A DNA stretch of 64,000 nt, taken from Microvirga terrae (GTDB lineage: Bacteria > Pseudomonadota > Alphaproteobacteria > Rhizobiales > Beijerinckiaceae). The position numbers and the translations under genes are program-made. Below the pieces are notes generated by a model. The model was not told the origin of the DNA. It made no database searches and saw nothing but the letters and a program-made list of their open reading frames with translations. This document shows positions 44,786 through 53,487 of this stretch, piece by piece (positions within the stretch are counted from its first letter, which is position 1; every line of letters begins with the position of its first letter). The stretch covers positions 2,179,001 to 2,243,000 of the forward strand of contig NZ_CP102845.1 of the NCBI RefSeq assembly GCF_013307435.2, in the 5' to 3' direction.

Positions 44786-44991
44786 ATCTCGGACACCCGG
44801 GCTGTGATTTCGCCCTCGCGCACGGCGCGCTCACCGAAGCCGGACGATTTGATGCGGTACCAGACTTCGCCGGTCTGATCGGCCGGCATTAGACGCGTTA
44901 CCTCGTAGATGCCGCTTGAAATGGCACGCTTGTCCGAGAAGTTCGGATGGGTGATGCGAACCAACTGATGAAGTTTATACTTGTGAGACAT
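44782..44991 (-). CDS. Small conserved protein, first gene of three-gene operon
   Basis: This protein of about 69 residues starts at ATG 44991 (MSHKYKLHQLVRITHPNFSD) behind AGGAGAAAACAG. It has a small beta-barrel pattern (SGIYEVTRLMPADQTGEVWYRIKSSGFGERAV). Such proteins are common in Rhizobiales as unknowns. Coupled to the next gene. Confidence 0.68.
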   Translation of the reverse strand: MSHKYKLHQLVRITHPNFSDKRAISSGIYEVTRLMPADQTGEVWYRIKSSGFGERAVREGEITARVSEI

Positions 44992-45061
44992 TCTGTTTTC
45001 TCCTGAAGCTGGGCCTTGACGCGTGGGCGAGCGCTGCGGGGTTTGGGTGGCACAAACGAAA

Positions 45062-45088
45062 AAGCCGCCCCACACGCGGGAGCGGCTT
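45062..45088 (-). terminator. Hairpin after the csp pseudogene
   Basis: AAGCCGC (45062-45068) pairs with GCGGCTT (45082-45088); on the minus strand a short T run follows. It resembles the terminator at 39684, which fits derivation from a csp locus. Confidence 0.55.
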
Positions 45089-45133
45089 CAAGGCTTGGCG
45101 GCACAGATAATGTACTGAGCCTGTCATCGTGGA

Positions 45134-45354
45134 TCACGCGTTCTCGATGTTATTGACGGGGATCTTGCCAGAGCGGCGGTCTTTCGCTGTGTCGAAGGCC
45201 ACCTTCGGCCTTCGATGAGGTTGCGCATGCCGGCGCGCTCAAGAGTGGATGCATGGACGAACACGTCCTTGCTGCCATCGTTCCGGTGGATAAAGCCGAA
45301 GCCCTTCATCTCGTTGTAGAATTGCTCAGTGCCCGTAATCATAGGGGTAGCCAT
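45134..45354 (-). pseudogene. Frameshifted cold-shock gene
   Basis: The frame from ATG 45354 (MATPMITGTEQFYNEMKGFGF) has the RNP motifs but leaves the csp reading frame after NLIEG. With one base restored (CAG in place of CG near 45211) the sequence continues QKVAFDTAKDRRSGKIPVNNI to a TGA at 45134-45136. Val in GTVKFYN has become Glu. The gene and its upstream region are similar to 39746-40130. Confidence 0.8.
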
Positions 45355-45884
45355 TCGGGATTGTCGCAGATGCACGTGAGCGAAGGCACGCCAAAGCGCG
45401 GCCGCAACCCGGTTCATCGATGTAATGGTAAGAAAGTCCGAACGTGCGCCTGGAAAAACCAAAAGCGAAACGACCCGATTGTCCGGCCAAAATCCGATAA
45501 TTGTTATATGAGTCTTTTCTACGCGAATTGCAAGTGTTGACTGCTTTTACTTTGAATTTGGGCGGGTCCCGTTAGCAGCCGATGCAATTCGAGGAGAGAT
45601 CTAGCGCATCGTGCGGACAAATTAGACCCAGTTTTCCGCACGATGCGCTCCCTAAACCCAACTAAAGGTTCCACTCGTTGGGAAAATGCCACGCATCGCT
45701 GAGTCTCCGGCATATTCGCCGGCATGCCAAACTCGCGAGGCAAACAATCGACGTTCAGATGGCAGGCAAAACAACGTACCCAATCCGCTCAAGGTCTCAG
45801 CGTACGACACGTCCTTTATCGTCAGCTGATCATCGAGCCATCACTGCACTGGCCAGAGAAGCCCGCGCGTGTCATAAGCTCTCC
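45355..45884. other. Gene-free interval; left part is a copy of the csp upstream region
   Basis: Bases 45355-45520 match those upstream of the csp gene at 39746, including GCGAAACGACCCGATTGTCC near 45466. The remaining 360 bases have lower apparent GC and no supported gene. Confidence 0.5.
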
Positions 45885-46085
45885 ATGAACACCGAACCCA
45901 TGTACCCTTATTCACTAGAGGTCATGCCCTGCGAGAAGCCGGCAGGACACTTTCAGTGGAGTATTCGAGAGCGTGGCAGGCTGATCCAACGATCGGACCG
46001 GCCGCACCCATCCGAGTCTAAAGCCCGCGAGAAAGGGCAAGCCGAGCTTGAACGTCTGTTCTTCGGCGGACGGGATCGACGGTAA
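45885..46085 (+). CDS. Small conserved protein of unknown function
   Basis: This 66-residue protein starts at ATG 45885 (MNTEPMYPYSLEVMPCEKPAG). Its pattern is strand (HFQWSIRERGRLIQRSDRP), then a helix (SESKAREKGQAELERLF), and it resembles short proteins common in Methylobacteriaceae. The ribosome binding site is poor. The longer in-frame extension upstream (to 45678) has no coding character. Confidence 0.55.
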   Translation: MNTEPMYPYSLEVMPCEKPAGHFQWSIRERGRLIQRSDRPHPSESKAREKGQAELERLFFGGRDRR

Positions 46086-46707
46086 AGCCAATCCGAGCGA
46101 CGCTGCGCAAAGGTGATCTCCGTTGCAGTGATCCTCCCCAGGGAGGTTCGAAATCTTCATATTGTCGCGCTTCCCATTGACCAGTTTGACGGGACCAGAT
46201 GGGAGTTCGCAGATCAGGTCCAATTTAGAACGACGTGCTCACGGCACCTGTCGCAAAGCTGGTTGTCCTGATCCCGTCTTAGTGACTGTTGTGCCATCAC
46301 TTCCCTTTGACCAATCAGCCTCGTGGGTTCCGGGGCGAGCGGACCGCCGATGGCCAAAGCTGAAACATGTCGCCATTCCAAGAATGGTTCCTCTCTTCCG
46401 AAGCCCCGTACCCTCGTGCAGGAGGAATTGTGGTGCAGCCGTATCGAGCGGTGAAGCAATGGGGCCACGTGATGTAAATGGGCTTGAGCCGCGGATCCAA
46501 GGACACAATCAGGTTTCTACCGAAACCGCGAAAGAGTTCGCCGCAAAGGACTAGACATTAACTATTGACCCAAAAACTCTCATGCAAGGCTGTCGTGGAC
46601 GTCCGCCATCACAACCCGTTCAACGATGGATCCGCATGGACAGGCCGTAGTCCTGGGGTGGGAAACACAGAGTCGCAACAAATCCCGCGGTCCTCCATAT
46701 CCGGCTC
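46086..46707. other. Gene-free interval before otsA (3' side)
   Basis: No supported gene was found on either strand. The open frames (for example 46162-46554) lack ribosome binding sites and family resemblance. The apparent base composition is lower in GC than the flanking coding region. Confidence 0.45.
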
Positions 46708-48138
46708 CTAGCGATGTTCATTCTCTTTCTTGGCTAGCGCAATCTTGCTGCGGGCTCTGCTTGCCTTGTGGCCGGCCAGATCCTTGATAAATGACGCTGC
46801 CCACTGCGAGACATCGGAGACCCACAGAACGCTCAACATCGCCTGCCAGCGTGCGACCCGCTCCTCACGGCTCATGTGCAGCGCTTGCTGAATCGCTTCG
46901 GCTACTTCGACCTTGTCGTTCGGGTTGACAATGAGGGCATCGGTGAGCTCCTCAGCCGCTCCGGCAAATTTCGACAGGATGAGCACACCAGGATCCTCCG
47001 GGTCCTGCGCGGCCACGTATTCTTTAGCCACCAGGTTCATCCCGTCCCGAATAGGGGTCACGAGGCCGACCCGAGACAGCCGATAGAGGCGTGCAAGGAT
47101 TGCACGAGAATAGGTGCTGGTTACATAGTGGATCGGCACCCAGCCTGGCTCACCCAAGGAGCCGTTGATCCGCCCCAGCGTCTCATTCACAACTCGGCTG
47201 AGGGTCGCGTACTCGGGCACTTCGCTTCGGCTGGTTGGGGCGATCTGCAGATAGGTCACCCGTCCCCGCTGATCCGGATGGCTGACGAGGAAGCGTTCGA
47301 ACGCCTCCATGCGCTCCGGAATGCCCTTTGAGTAATCCAGCCGATCAACCCCGATGATCAGCTTGCGGGTTCCCAGTCCAGCAATCGTCTGATTCAGAAG
47401 CCGGCTCGAGCCAGAGCGTTGGGCGGCTTGCTGGAACCCATGGACGTCAATGCCAATTGGAGCGCTCTTAATGCGAACACGGCGGCTTCCGAGGTCGAGA
47501 AGATCGGCCCTGCGGTGGATGGCACCAAGCTCCTGGACGAGGCTGCGCCTGAGGTTATCGGCATCCCGCTCTGTCTGCACACCCACAAGATCATAGTCCG
47601 GGATGACGCGCAGGAGCTCTGTGCTGCCTGGAAGAGCTCCAAACACTTCAGGAGCGGGCCAGGGAATGTGATGGAAGTATCCGATCGAGTTGGTGATCCC
47701 GACCGCCCGCAGTTCGCTCGCAAGAGGGATGAGGTGATAGTCATGAACCCAGATGAGATCGTCAGGCTGGATCAGATGAGCCAGTGCACTGGCGAAACTC
47801 CGATTGACCCGCAAGTAGCCTGCGTAATCAGCCCGTGAGAACTCTGACAGGCCGATCCGATAGTGCATGATGGGCCAGAGCGCCCGGTTGGCGAAACCGT
47901 TATAGTATTCCTGCCGGTCGAGCGAAGTCAGGTCCATAACGGCGTACCGCACCTGCCCCTTGTCGATGATCTTGGGCTGGGCCGCCGGATGGGCTGAAAC
48001 CTTACCGCTCCAGCCGAACCACAGCCCCTGATAAGCTTGCAAGGCCTCGTGCAGGGCCACGGCTAAGCCTCCTGCAGCGGCCTTTCCGGTGGCGTCCGGA
48101 ATAGCCACGCGATTGGAGATGACAACGAGCCGTCGCAA
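46708..48138 (-). CDS. otsA: Trehalose-6-phosphate synthase
   Basis: This 476-residue glycosyltransferase family 20 enzyme has a GGLAVAL loop near the start, VHDYHL, and the GVDRLDYSKGIPERM motif that contacts UDP-glucose, plus LNLVAKEYVAAQDPEDPGVL in pattern near the end. It transfers glucose from UDP-glucose to glucose 6-phosphate, for osmotic and desiccation protection. The likely start is TTG 48138 (LRRLVVISNRVAIPD), preceded by GGAAGACGCCT. No otsB phosphatase gene is adjacent, so the phosphatase must be elsewhere. Confidence 0.93.
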   Translation of the reverse strand: MRRLVVISNRVAIPDATGKAAAGGLAVALHEALQAYQGLWFGWSGKVSAHPAAQPKIIDKGQVRYAVMDLTSLDRQEYYNGFANRALWPIMHYRIGLSEFSRADYAGYLRVNRSFASALAHLIQPDDLIWVHDYHLIPLASELRAVGITNSIGYFHHIPWPAPEVFGALPGSTELLRVIPDYDLVGVQTERDADNLRRSLVQELGAIHRRADLLDLGSRRVRIKSAPIGIDVHGFQQAAQRSGSSRLLNQTIAGLGTRKLIIGVDRLDYSKGIPERMEAFERFLVSHPDQRGRVTYLQIAPTSRSEVPEYATLSRVVNETLGRINGSLGEPGWVPIHYVTSTYSRAILARLYRLSRVGLVTPIRDGMNLVAKEYVAAQDPEDPGVLILSKFAGAAEELTDALIVNPNDKVEVAEAIQQALHMSREERVARWQAMLSVLWVSDVSQWAASFIKDLAGHKASRARSKIALAKKENEHR

Positions 48139-48418
48139 AGGCGTCTTCCTTTTTGTAGCATGCTGGAGGGTAGCCCAAGGACGAACACGCTAGCAAACAC
48201 CGCACATGGGCTTGGTCAGGCAGGTAGAGGCCATTCTGGACCGGGAAGCAGATAGCTTCTCATTTGGCTATGGTGGCTGAGGAGCGAGATCGGCAGGGCC
48301 GACCCGAGCCGCTGAGAGGTTTCAACAGGCAAGCCAGCGCCACAGACTTGCCCGTAGCAGGAACTGTGCCCTTGCTGCTTCGCTGAAGACGACTGAATGA
48401 ATTTATTACTGAGTATCG

Positions 48419-48795
48419 TTACACTGCATTCAGCTGGCACCCACCTTTGGCCGATAATGCGTTCAAGAGGCCGATCATCTGAATGAGGTTGGAGGGTTTC
48501 GAGAGAATGCACCTTGAGGGGCAGGCTGCATGAACTCCGCAGGGCCTGTCACATAACGATAGGCAGGCCAACGCTCGCGATAAGCCCTCGCCACCCCCTT
48601 GCTCTGAGCCTCCGACATGCGAACGTCGGTCCATAGGGCATCGACAGCAATCCGGGCTTGCGGGAACCTGAGGACCTGCCCTCCGCTAGCCGCTTCTGTG
48701 ACCTCACACCCGGCCTCTTCGAGCCCTGCCACGGCTACCTTGCGGAGGACGACATCATCTTCCACGACTGGAATTCCATGATCATCCCGCCGCAT
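48419..48795 (-). pseudogene. Single-domain response regulator, frameshifted
   Basis: The first frame (from 48795) reads PVVEDDVVLRKVAVAGLEEAG, then LWTDVRM with the phosphoacceptor Asp, and becomes nonsense after APQGAFSR. In another frame the receiver continues as ILSKPSNLIQMIGLLNAL, including the conserved Lys-Pro. A frameshift near 48510 separates them. The total length matches one receiver domain. Confidence 0.7.
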
Positions 48796-48997
48796 AGTGT
48801 GCCTCCATGGACTCCCAAATCACCTCATCAAGCGTGTTGGGCTCCATAAAGGCGATTTGCTGAAAAGTGTCTGCGCTCCCAGGGAGCCTTCCTGTCGGTG
48901 GTGGCGATGTAATGCTTCCGTGGAACACAGCAGGCATCCGGAACCCTGGAACCTTTGGAGAATTGAACACCCTCTTACCACGGTGAAGCTCGATTAG

Positions 48998-50140
48998 ATG
49001 GCCAACCAAAACGATACCGACCAAGAGGAGTTGCTGGAGCAGCAGCGGGCCTTGGCAGAGTTCGGGGGCTTCGCGCTCAAGTCCGAGACCATAGATGACA
49101 TCCTGAACAGGGCCTGCGAGCTCATCAGCCGGGCGCTTGAAACCGACCTGGCCAAGCTCATGGAACTCCTGCCGGACGGTCGGACCTTCGTAGTGCGTGC
49201 GGGCGTCGGGTGGCGACCAGGGATCGTTGGAGGGGTCACTGTCACGGCGGCCGAGAACTCACCGGAGGGGCTGACCCTCAAGAAGGGGGCGGTCATCTCG
49301 AAGAACTCCGATGAGGAGGATCGCTTCGAGTACCACGACTTCATGAAGGAGCATGGGGTCAAGGCGTTCGTGAACGTGCTCGTGCTGAGCAGCAAGGGGC
49401 GGCCACCCTTTGGCGTCCTTCAGGTGGACAGCCGCGAACCCCGGGACTTCACGCAATCGGACATCGAGTTCCTTCGCAGCTACGCCAATCTTCTTGGCGC
49501 CGCCATCGAGCGCCTGCGGGTCGTAGACGAACTGCGGGCGGCCGTACGGGAGAAGGACCTTCTGATCGGCGAGCTCAATCACCGGGTGAAGAACACGCTG
49601 ACGACGGTGCAGTCCATTGCTTCGCAGACCTTGCGGAATGCACCCTCGCTTGACCACGCATCGAACGCCATCGAGAGCCGTCTCATCGCGCTGTCGCAGG
49701 TTCACAACGTGCTGACCGACCGGAGCTGGGCACATGTGGCTCTTCATGACATCGTTGCACAAGCCGTCGAGCCGTACCGCAGCCGGGAGGAGAACCGCAT
49801 CCATGTGCAGGGCCCGAGCGTCCAGGTTCCACCGCGCATGGCGCTGCCGTTGGCGATGGCGCTTCAGGAACTGGTGACGAATGCCGTGAAATACGGGGCC
49901 CTATCCAACGGAGCGGGGCAGATCCGGGTCCATTGGACGCTGGATGGCACGAGCACTCCCCCGCGCCTGCATCTGCTGTGGGAGGAGACGGGAGGACCGC
50001 CTGTCCAGAGGCCCGTTCGCCGGGGCTTCGGCACGCGGCTCATCGAGCGCAGCCTGGCTCACGAACTCGCGGGCGAGGTGCGGATCGAGTTTTCTGAAAC
50101 AGGCGTCGTATGCTCAGTCGACGCTCCACTGGTGAGCTAA
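48998..50140 (+). CDS. GAF-domain HWE-family histidine kinase
   Basis: This 380-residue cytoplasmic kinase has an N-terminal GAF domain (about 15-170; LKSETIDDILNRACELISRALETDL at the start, PPFGVLQVDSREPRDFTQSDIEFLRSYA at the end) and an HWE-type kinase core. The phosphoacceptor is in LIGELNHRVKNTLTTVQSI, and the ATPase boxes are ALQELVTNAVKYGALS and RGFGTRLIERSLAHE. It is a paralog of the KaiC-linked kinase at 34184 in its C-terminal half. GAF domains bind small ligands or chromophores. A receiver pseudogene lies divergently upstream. Confidence 0.9.
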   Translation: MANQNDTDQEELLEQQRALAEFGGFALKSETIDDILNRACELISRALETDLAKLMELLPDGRTFVVRAGVGWRPGIVGGVTVTAAENSPEGLTLKKGAVISKNSDEEDRFEYHDFMKEHGVKAFVNVLVLSSKGRPPFGVLQVDSREPRDFTQSDIEFLRSYANLLGAAIERLRVVDELRAAVREKDLLIGELNHRVKNTLTTVQSIASQTLRNAPSLDHASNAIESRLIALSQVHNVLTDRSWAHVALHDIVAQAVEPYRSREENRIHVQGPSVQVPPRMALPLAMALQELVTNAVKYGALSNGAGQIRVHWTLDGTSTPPRLHLLWEETGGPPVQRPVRRGFGTRLIERSLAHELAGEVRIEFSETGVVCSVDAPLVS

Positions 50141-50151
50141 GGCAATCAACC

Positions 50152-50200
50152 GCTCCTGGCACTGGGCTGAACTTGGCCGTATTTCGACAATGGATTGGTA
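50152..50200 (+). repeat. Dispersed intergenic repeat, copy 3
   Basis: GCTCCTGGCACTGGGCTGAA followed by CTTGGCCGTATTTCGACAATGG. It matches the start and middle of copy 1 (3096). Confidence 0.55.
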
Positions 50201-50292
50201 TCGGGACGTTCGCAGAACCTCGCCCAAGGATTCAGGATGACCCATAGGAGACGTTGGAGCAGAACAACTGCCATGAAGTAACAAGGTATAAA

Positions 50293-50841
50293 ATGACCAT
50301 CACGATCCGTTTGGCACAGAAGACCGATGTTCTGCCGATTGCGCGGCTGCATTTTCATACGTGGCGGGAGACCTATCGCGGTCTTGCTCCGCAAACTGCA
50401 TTCGACGCGGTGACGGAGGAGGTCAGGCTGGCCCGTTGGCAGAGTATGCTTTCAAACGCCGAAAGCGAGCGGATCGTTATGGTTGCCGAAGCGGAGAGGC
50501 AAATGGCAGGATTCGGTGCAGCCGGACCAGCCTCCGACGACATCTTTCAGGGCCGAGCCGAGGTCAAGTTTCTCTATGTGGCAGCCGCCTTCAACCGCAT
50601 AGGCGTTGGCCGTAATCTGCTGCTTCACCTTGCGCGCCACATGATGGAGGCCGGCTACAACGGCGTCGGACTTGGTGTGGTTGTCGGGAACGATCCGGCC
50701 ATCGCGTTCTACGAACGAATGGGAGGAGAAAGGGCCGGGAGCTATACCGATCCGGGTCCTGTATGGCGCTCCCAGAACTATCTTTATGTCTGGGATGATC
50801 TGCCGGCGCTCATGGCCCAGGAGCGGAAGAGCAATCATTGA
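50293..50841 (+). CDS. GNAT-family N-acetyltransferase
   Basis: This protein of about 182 residues starts at ATG 50293 (MTITIRLAQKTDVLPIARLHFHTWRETYRGLAP) behind ACAAGGTATAAA. The GNAT fold is clear: the VKFLYVAAAFNRIGVGRNLLLHLARHMM segment has the acetyl-CoA-binding R/Q-x-x-G-x-G/A pattern as RIGVGRN, and NDPAIAFYERMGGERAG is the C-terminal motif. These enzymes acetylate amines using acetyl-CoA. The acceptor cannot be predicted. Start choice is by RBS and family alignment. Confidence 0.87.
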   Translation: MTITIRLAQKTDVLPIARLHFHTWRETYRGLAPQTAFDAVTEEVRLARWQSMLSNAESERIVMVAEAERQMAGFGAAGPASDDIFQGRAEVKFLYVAAAFNRIGVGRNLLLHLARHMMEAGYNGVGLGVVVGNDPAIAFYERMGGERAGSYTDPGPVWRSQNYLYVWDDLPALMAQERKSNH

Positions 50842-50879
50842 ATGCGCAGCGATGTTCGCTGGCGTGAACCGAACATGAG

Positions 50880-50908
50880 AAAAAGGCTCACGCATCACTG
50901 CGTGAGCC
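50880..50908 (-). terminator. Rho-independent terminator of the ABC-transporter operon
   Basis: Perfect 10-bp stem (50885-50894 with 50899-50908) and a TCAC loop, with five T at the stem end on the minus strand. It lies just after the substrate-binding protein gene. Confidence 0.85.
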
Positions 50909-50919
50909 CATGTCCAGAT

Positions 50920-51753
50920 TTAGTCCGTGCCTTGATTGATGCCGATGGGCGTCAGCTTGTTGGCCTGGAGACCATATTTCTTGACGATCTCATCATAGAC
51001 GCCTTTCTGCTGAAGGCGCTCAAGACCTTCCTTGATCGCATCACGCAGTTGGGTTTCGGTCTTCAGAACGGGAATGCCGGAAAGGGAAACCGTGAAGGCC
51101 TCGCCGATGAGAACATAGCTGTTTGGTTCCTGCGACTGGAAGTACGGCAGGGTCTCGTTGCCCTGGACGGCAGCATCGAGGCGCTGCGTCTTCAGCTGCG
51201 TGCGGGCATCAGCCGATCCCTCGGTGCCGATGGCCTCAATGGCCGACTTTCCCTTCGCCACGCAGTTGGCCTGGCTCCATTCGCCGATCTGGCGGGGCCA
51301 GTTGGTGGAGCGGCTCGCGCCGACTTTCTTGCCGCACAGGTCCTCAGGCGCCTTGATGGTCGCCGCCATGGCGGGTGAAGTGTAGAACTGCGCGCCGGAT
51401 TTCATGTAGTCGACGAAATCGACGATTTCGCGGCGGGCCGGGAGATCGCTCATGCCAGCGAGTGCGATGTCGACACGTCCGGTCTGAAGCGACGGGATCA
51501 TCTGAGCGAAGGCGATTTCCTGCCATTCGATTCCAACGCCGAGTTCCTTCGCGAGAGCCTCGCCCAGATCAATGTCAAAGCCCGTGAGCTTGTTCGTAGC
51601 CGGATCCTTGAAAGTGATGGGCGCGTAATTCGGCATCGTCGCGACGACGATCTTGCCAGCCTTCTTGATGCGATCCGGTAGTTCCGCTGCGTGGGACGGG
51701 GCTGTAAAGCCCAGAGCGATCACGCTCGCGAGCAGACCTGCTGTCAGTTTCAT
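50920..51753 (-). CDS. ABC transporter periplasmic amino-acid-binding protein
   Basis: This protein of about 277 residues starts at ATG 51753 (MKLTAGLLASVIALGFTAPSHAAELPDR) behind AAAGGACAGACGACA. A signal peptide of about 22 residues is followed by a family 3 solute-binding domain (ITFKDPATNKLTGFDIDLGEALAKELG; VDIALAGMSDLPARREIVDFVDYM). The substrate should be a polar or charged amino acid or a related opine-like compound. It is the last gene of an operon with the ATPase, the permease and an argH-like lyase. A strong terminator follows. Confidence 0.9.
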   Translation of the reverse strand: MKLTAGLLASVIALGFTAPSHAAELPDRIKKAGKIVVATMPNYAPITFKDPATNKLTGFDIDLGEALAKELGVGIEWQEIAFAQMIPSLQTGRVDIALAGMSDLPARREIVDFVDYMKSGAQFYTSPAMAATIKAPEDLCGKKVGASRSTNWPRQIGEWSQANCVAKGKSAIEAIGTEGSADARTQLKTQRLDAAVQGNETLPYFQSQEPNSYVLIGEAFTVSLSGIPVLKTETQLRDAIKEGLERLQQKGVYDEIVKKYGLQANKLTPIGINQGTD

Positions 51754-51785
51754 TGTCGTCTGTCCTTTCCTGAGGGGAACATTCG

Positions 51786-52550
51786 TCAAGCGAGAACCGC
51801 GGCGATGAAATCGCGGGTTCTCTGTTGTTGCGGGTGCACCAGCACCTCTTGCGGTGAGCCCCGTTCCACAATGGCTCCCCGATCCATGAAGACAACTTCG
51901 TTCGCGACCTCGCGTGCAAATCCAAGCTCGTGCGTCACGACGATCATCGTCATGCCCGAACGCGCCAGATCTTTCATGACGGCGAGAACCTCGCCGACCA
52001 ACTCCGGGTCGAGCGCCGAGGTCGGTTCGTCGAACAGCATCAGCTTGGGCTTCATGGCGAGGGCGCGTGCAATCGCGACGCGCTGCTGCTGCCCGCCGGA
52101 GAGTTCCGATGGATAGGCATCGCGCTTTGCCGAAAGCCCCACACGTTCCAGAAGCACCATTGCCTCGTCGGTGACTTCGTTGCGGCGGCGCTTCTGCACC
52201 GTCACCGGGCCTTCAATGATGTTCTCAAGGGCCGTCATGTGCTGGAACAGGTTAAACCGCTGGAAGACCATGCCGCTCGTCAGCCGTTGGCGGGCAATCT
52301 CTGAATCTGTCAACTCATAGAGCTTGTTCCCGACACGGCGATAGCCGACGAGTTCGCCATCGACCCAGATGGCTCCGGAATCGATCCGCTCGAGTTGGTT
52401 GATGCAGCGAAGGAGCGTGCTCTTTCCCGACCCCGAGGGGCCGACGATGCAGAGCACCTGCCCGGCGGGGATTTCGATCGACACACCATTGAGCGCCTGA
52501 ACGGACCCAAAGGTTTTGCGCACATCGGCTGCGACGACGACAGGCATCAT
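51786..52550 (-). CDS. ABC transporter ATP-binding protein (polar amino acid type)
   Basis: This 254-residue ATPase has Walker [10 protein letters not shown], signature [15 protein letters not shown], Walker [15 protein letters not shown], and the switch His in VTHELGF. It belongs to the HisP/GlnQ class that powers uptake of amino acids. It lies between the permease and binding-protein genes, with short gaps (3 and 32 bp), so the three form one operon. Start ATG 52550 or 52547. Confidence 0.93.
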   Translation of the reverse strand: MMPVVVAADVRKTFGSVQALNGVSIEIPAGQVLCIVGPSGSGKSTLLRCINQLERIDSGAIWVDGELVGYRRVGNKLYELTDSEIARQRLTSGMVFQRFNLFQHMTALENIIEGPVTVQKRRRNEVTDEAMVLLERVGLSAKRDAYPSELSGGQQQRVAIARALAMKPKLMLFDEPTSALDPELVGEVLAVMKDLARSGMTMIVVTHELGFAREVANEVVFMDRGAIVERGSPQEVLVHPQQQRTRDFIAAVLA

Positions 52551-52553
52551 GGC

Positions 52554-53462
52554 TCAGCTCTCCACAGCCGAGGGCGCGGCAGGACGAGACCGCCGGCCTG
52601 AGCCCCTCGCGAAGTAGCGTTCAAGGAAATGCTGGCCGATGCTCAGGACTGTCACGATGATCAGATACCAGCCCGCGGAGACGATCAGAAGCTCGATCAC
52701 CCGCGCATTGGCATAATAGACCGTTTGCGCGTTGCGCAAAACTTCGGCGAAGCCGATCACGCTGGCGATAGACGTGAGCTTCACCATGCTGATCACTTCG
52801 TTGCCCACCGGCGGAATGATCACCCGCATGGCCTGGGGAAGGACTATGCGGCGCAGGGTTGTCAGGCGCGTCATGCCGATGGCCTTGGCTGCCTCTGTCT
52901 GGCCTGCATCCACCGACAGTATGCCTGACCGGACGACCTCGGCCGTGTAGGCACCCTGATTGATGCCGAGGCCGAGCAGGGTTGCCACGAAAGGCGTCAT
53001 CACATCGACCATGCGCGCCTCGAACAATCCAGGGATGCCGATGCGCGGAAAAACGAGAGCAAGGTTGAACCAGAGCAGGAGCTGAAGGAGGAGGGGTGTT
53101 CCGCGAAAGAACCAGATGTAGAAGACGGCGATTCCCTTCAGGACCGGGTTGGGCGACATCACCAAGATAGCGAACAGAACGCCGAGCGTGATGCCCAAGG
53201 CCATGGCACAGATCGTCATGATGATCGTGTTGCCGAGGCCGCTAATGATGGATTGGGCCGTGAAGAACTGGCCGACCACGGCCCAGTCGATCTGCCCTTC
53301 AGCGAATGCCTTCACCACAAGGGCGAACGCCGTGAGGATCAGGGCGCTGGCGATCCAGCGTCCGTAATGGCGGCGCGGTACATGAGTCAGGTGCGCGATC
53401 GACGGATCGAAGCGCGCGGTCTGCCCCGTGCCGATCGAGGAGGGTGCGGTGGTGCTACTCAT
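52554..53462 (-). CDS. ABC transporter permease (His/Glu/Gln/Arg/opine type)
   Basis: This protein of about 302 residues has about five transmembrane segments and the EAA loop of amino-acid permeases (EAAKAIGMTRLTTLRRIVLPQAMRVIIPPVGNE in shape). The start ATG 53462 (MSSTTAPSSIGTG) follows GGAGAGAAACGG; an ATG at 53477 overlaps that site and is less likely. A single permease gene suggests a homodimer channel, with the ATPase just downstream. Confidence 0.9.
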   Translation of the reverse strand: MSSTTAPSSIGTGQTARFDPSIAHLTHVPRRHYGRWIASALILTAFALVVKAFAEGQIDWAVVGQFFTAQSIISGLGNTIIMTICAMALGITLGVLFAILVMSPNPVLKGIAVFYIWFFRGTPLLLQLLLWFNLALVFPRIGIPGLFEARMVDVMTPFVATLLGLGINQGAYTAEVVRSGILSVDAGQTEAAKAIGMTRLTTLRRIVLPQAMRVIIPPVGNEVISMVKLTSIASVIGFAEVLRNAQTVYYANARVIELLIVSAGWYLIIVTVLSIGQHFLERYFARGSGRRSRPAAPSAVES

Positions 53463-53487
53463 TCCGTTTCTCTCCATTCATGCCTGT

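Noticed and set aside
46162..46554. 130-residue plus-strand ORF
   Set aside because: No ribosome binding site, family resemblance or coding-like composition.
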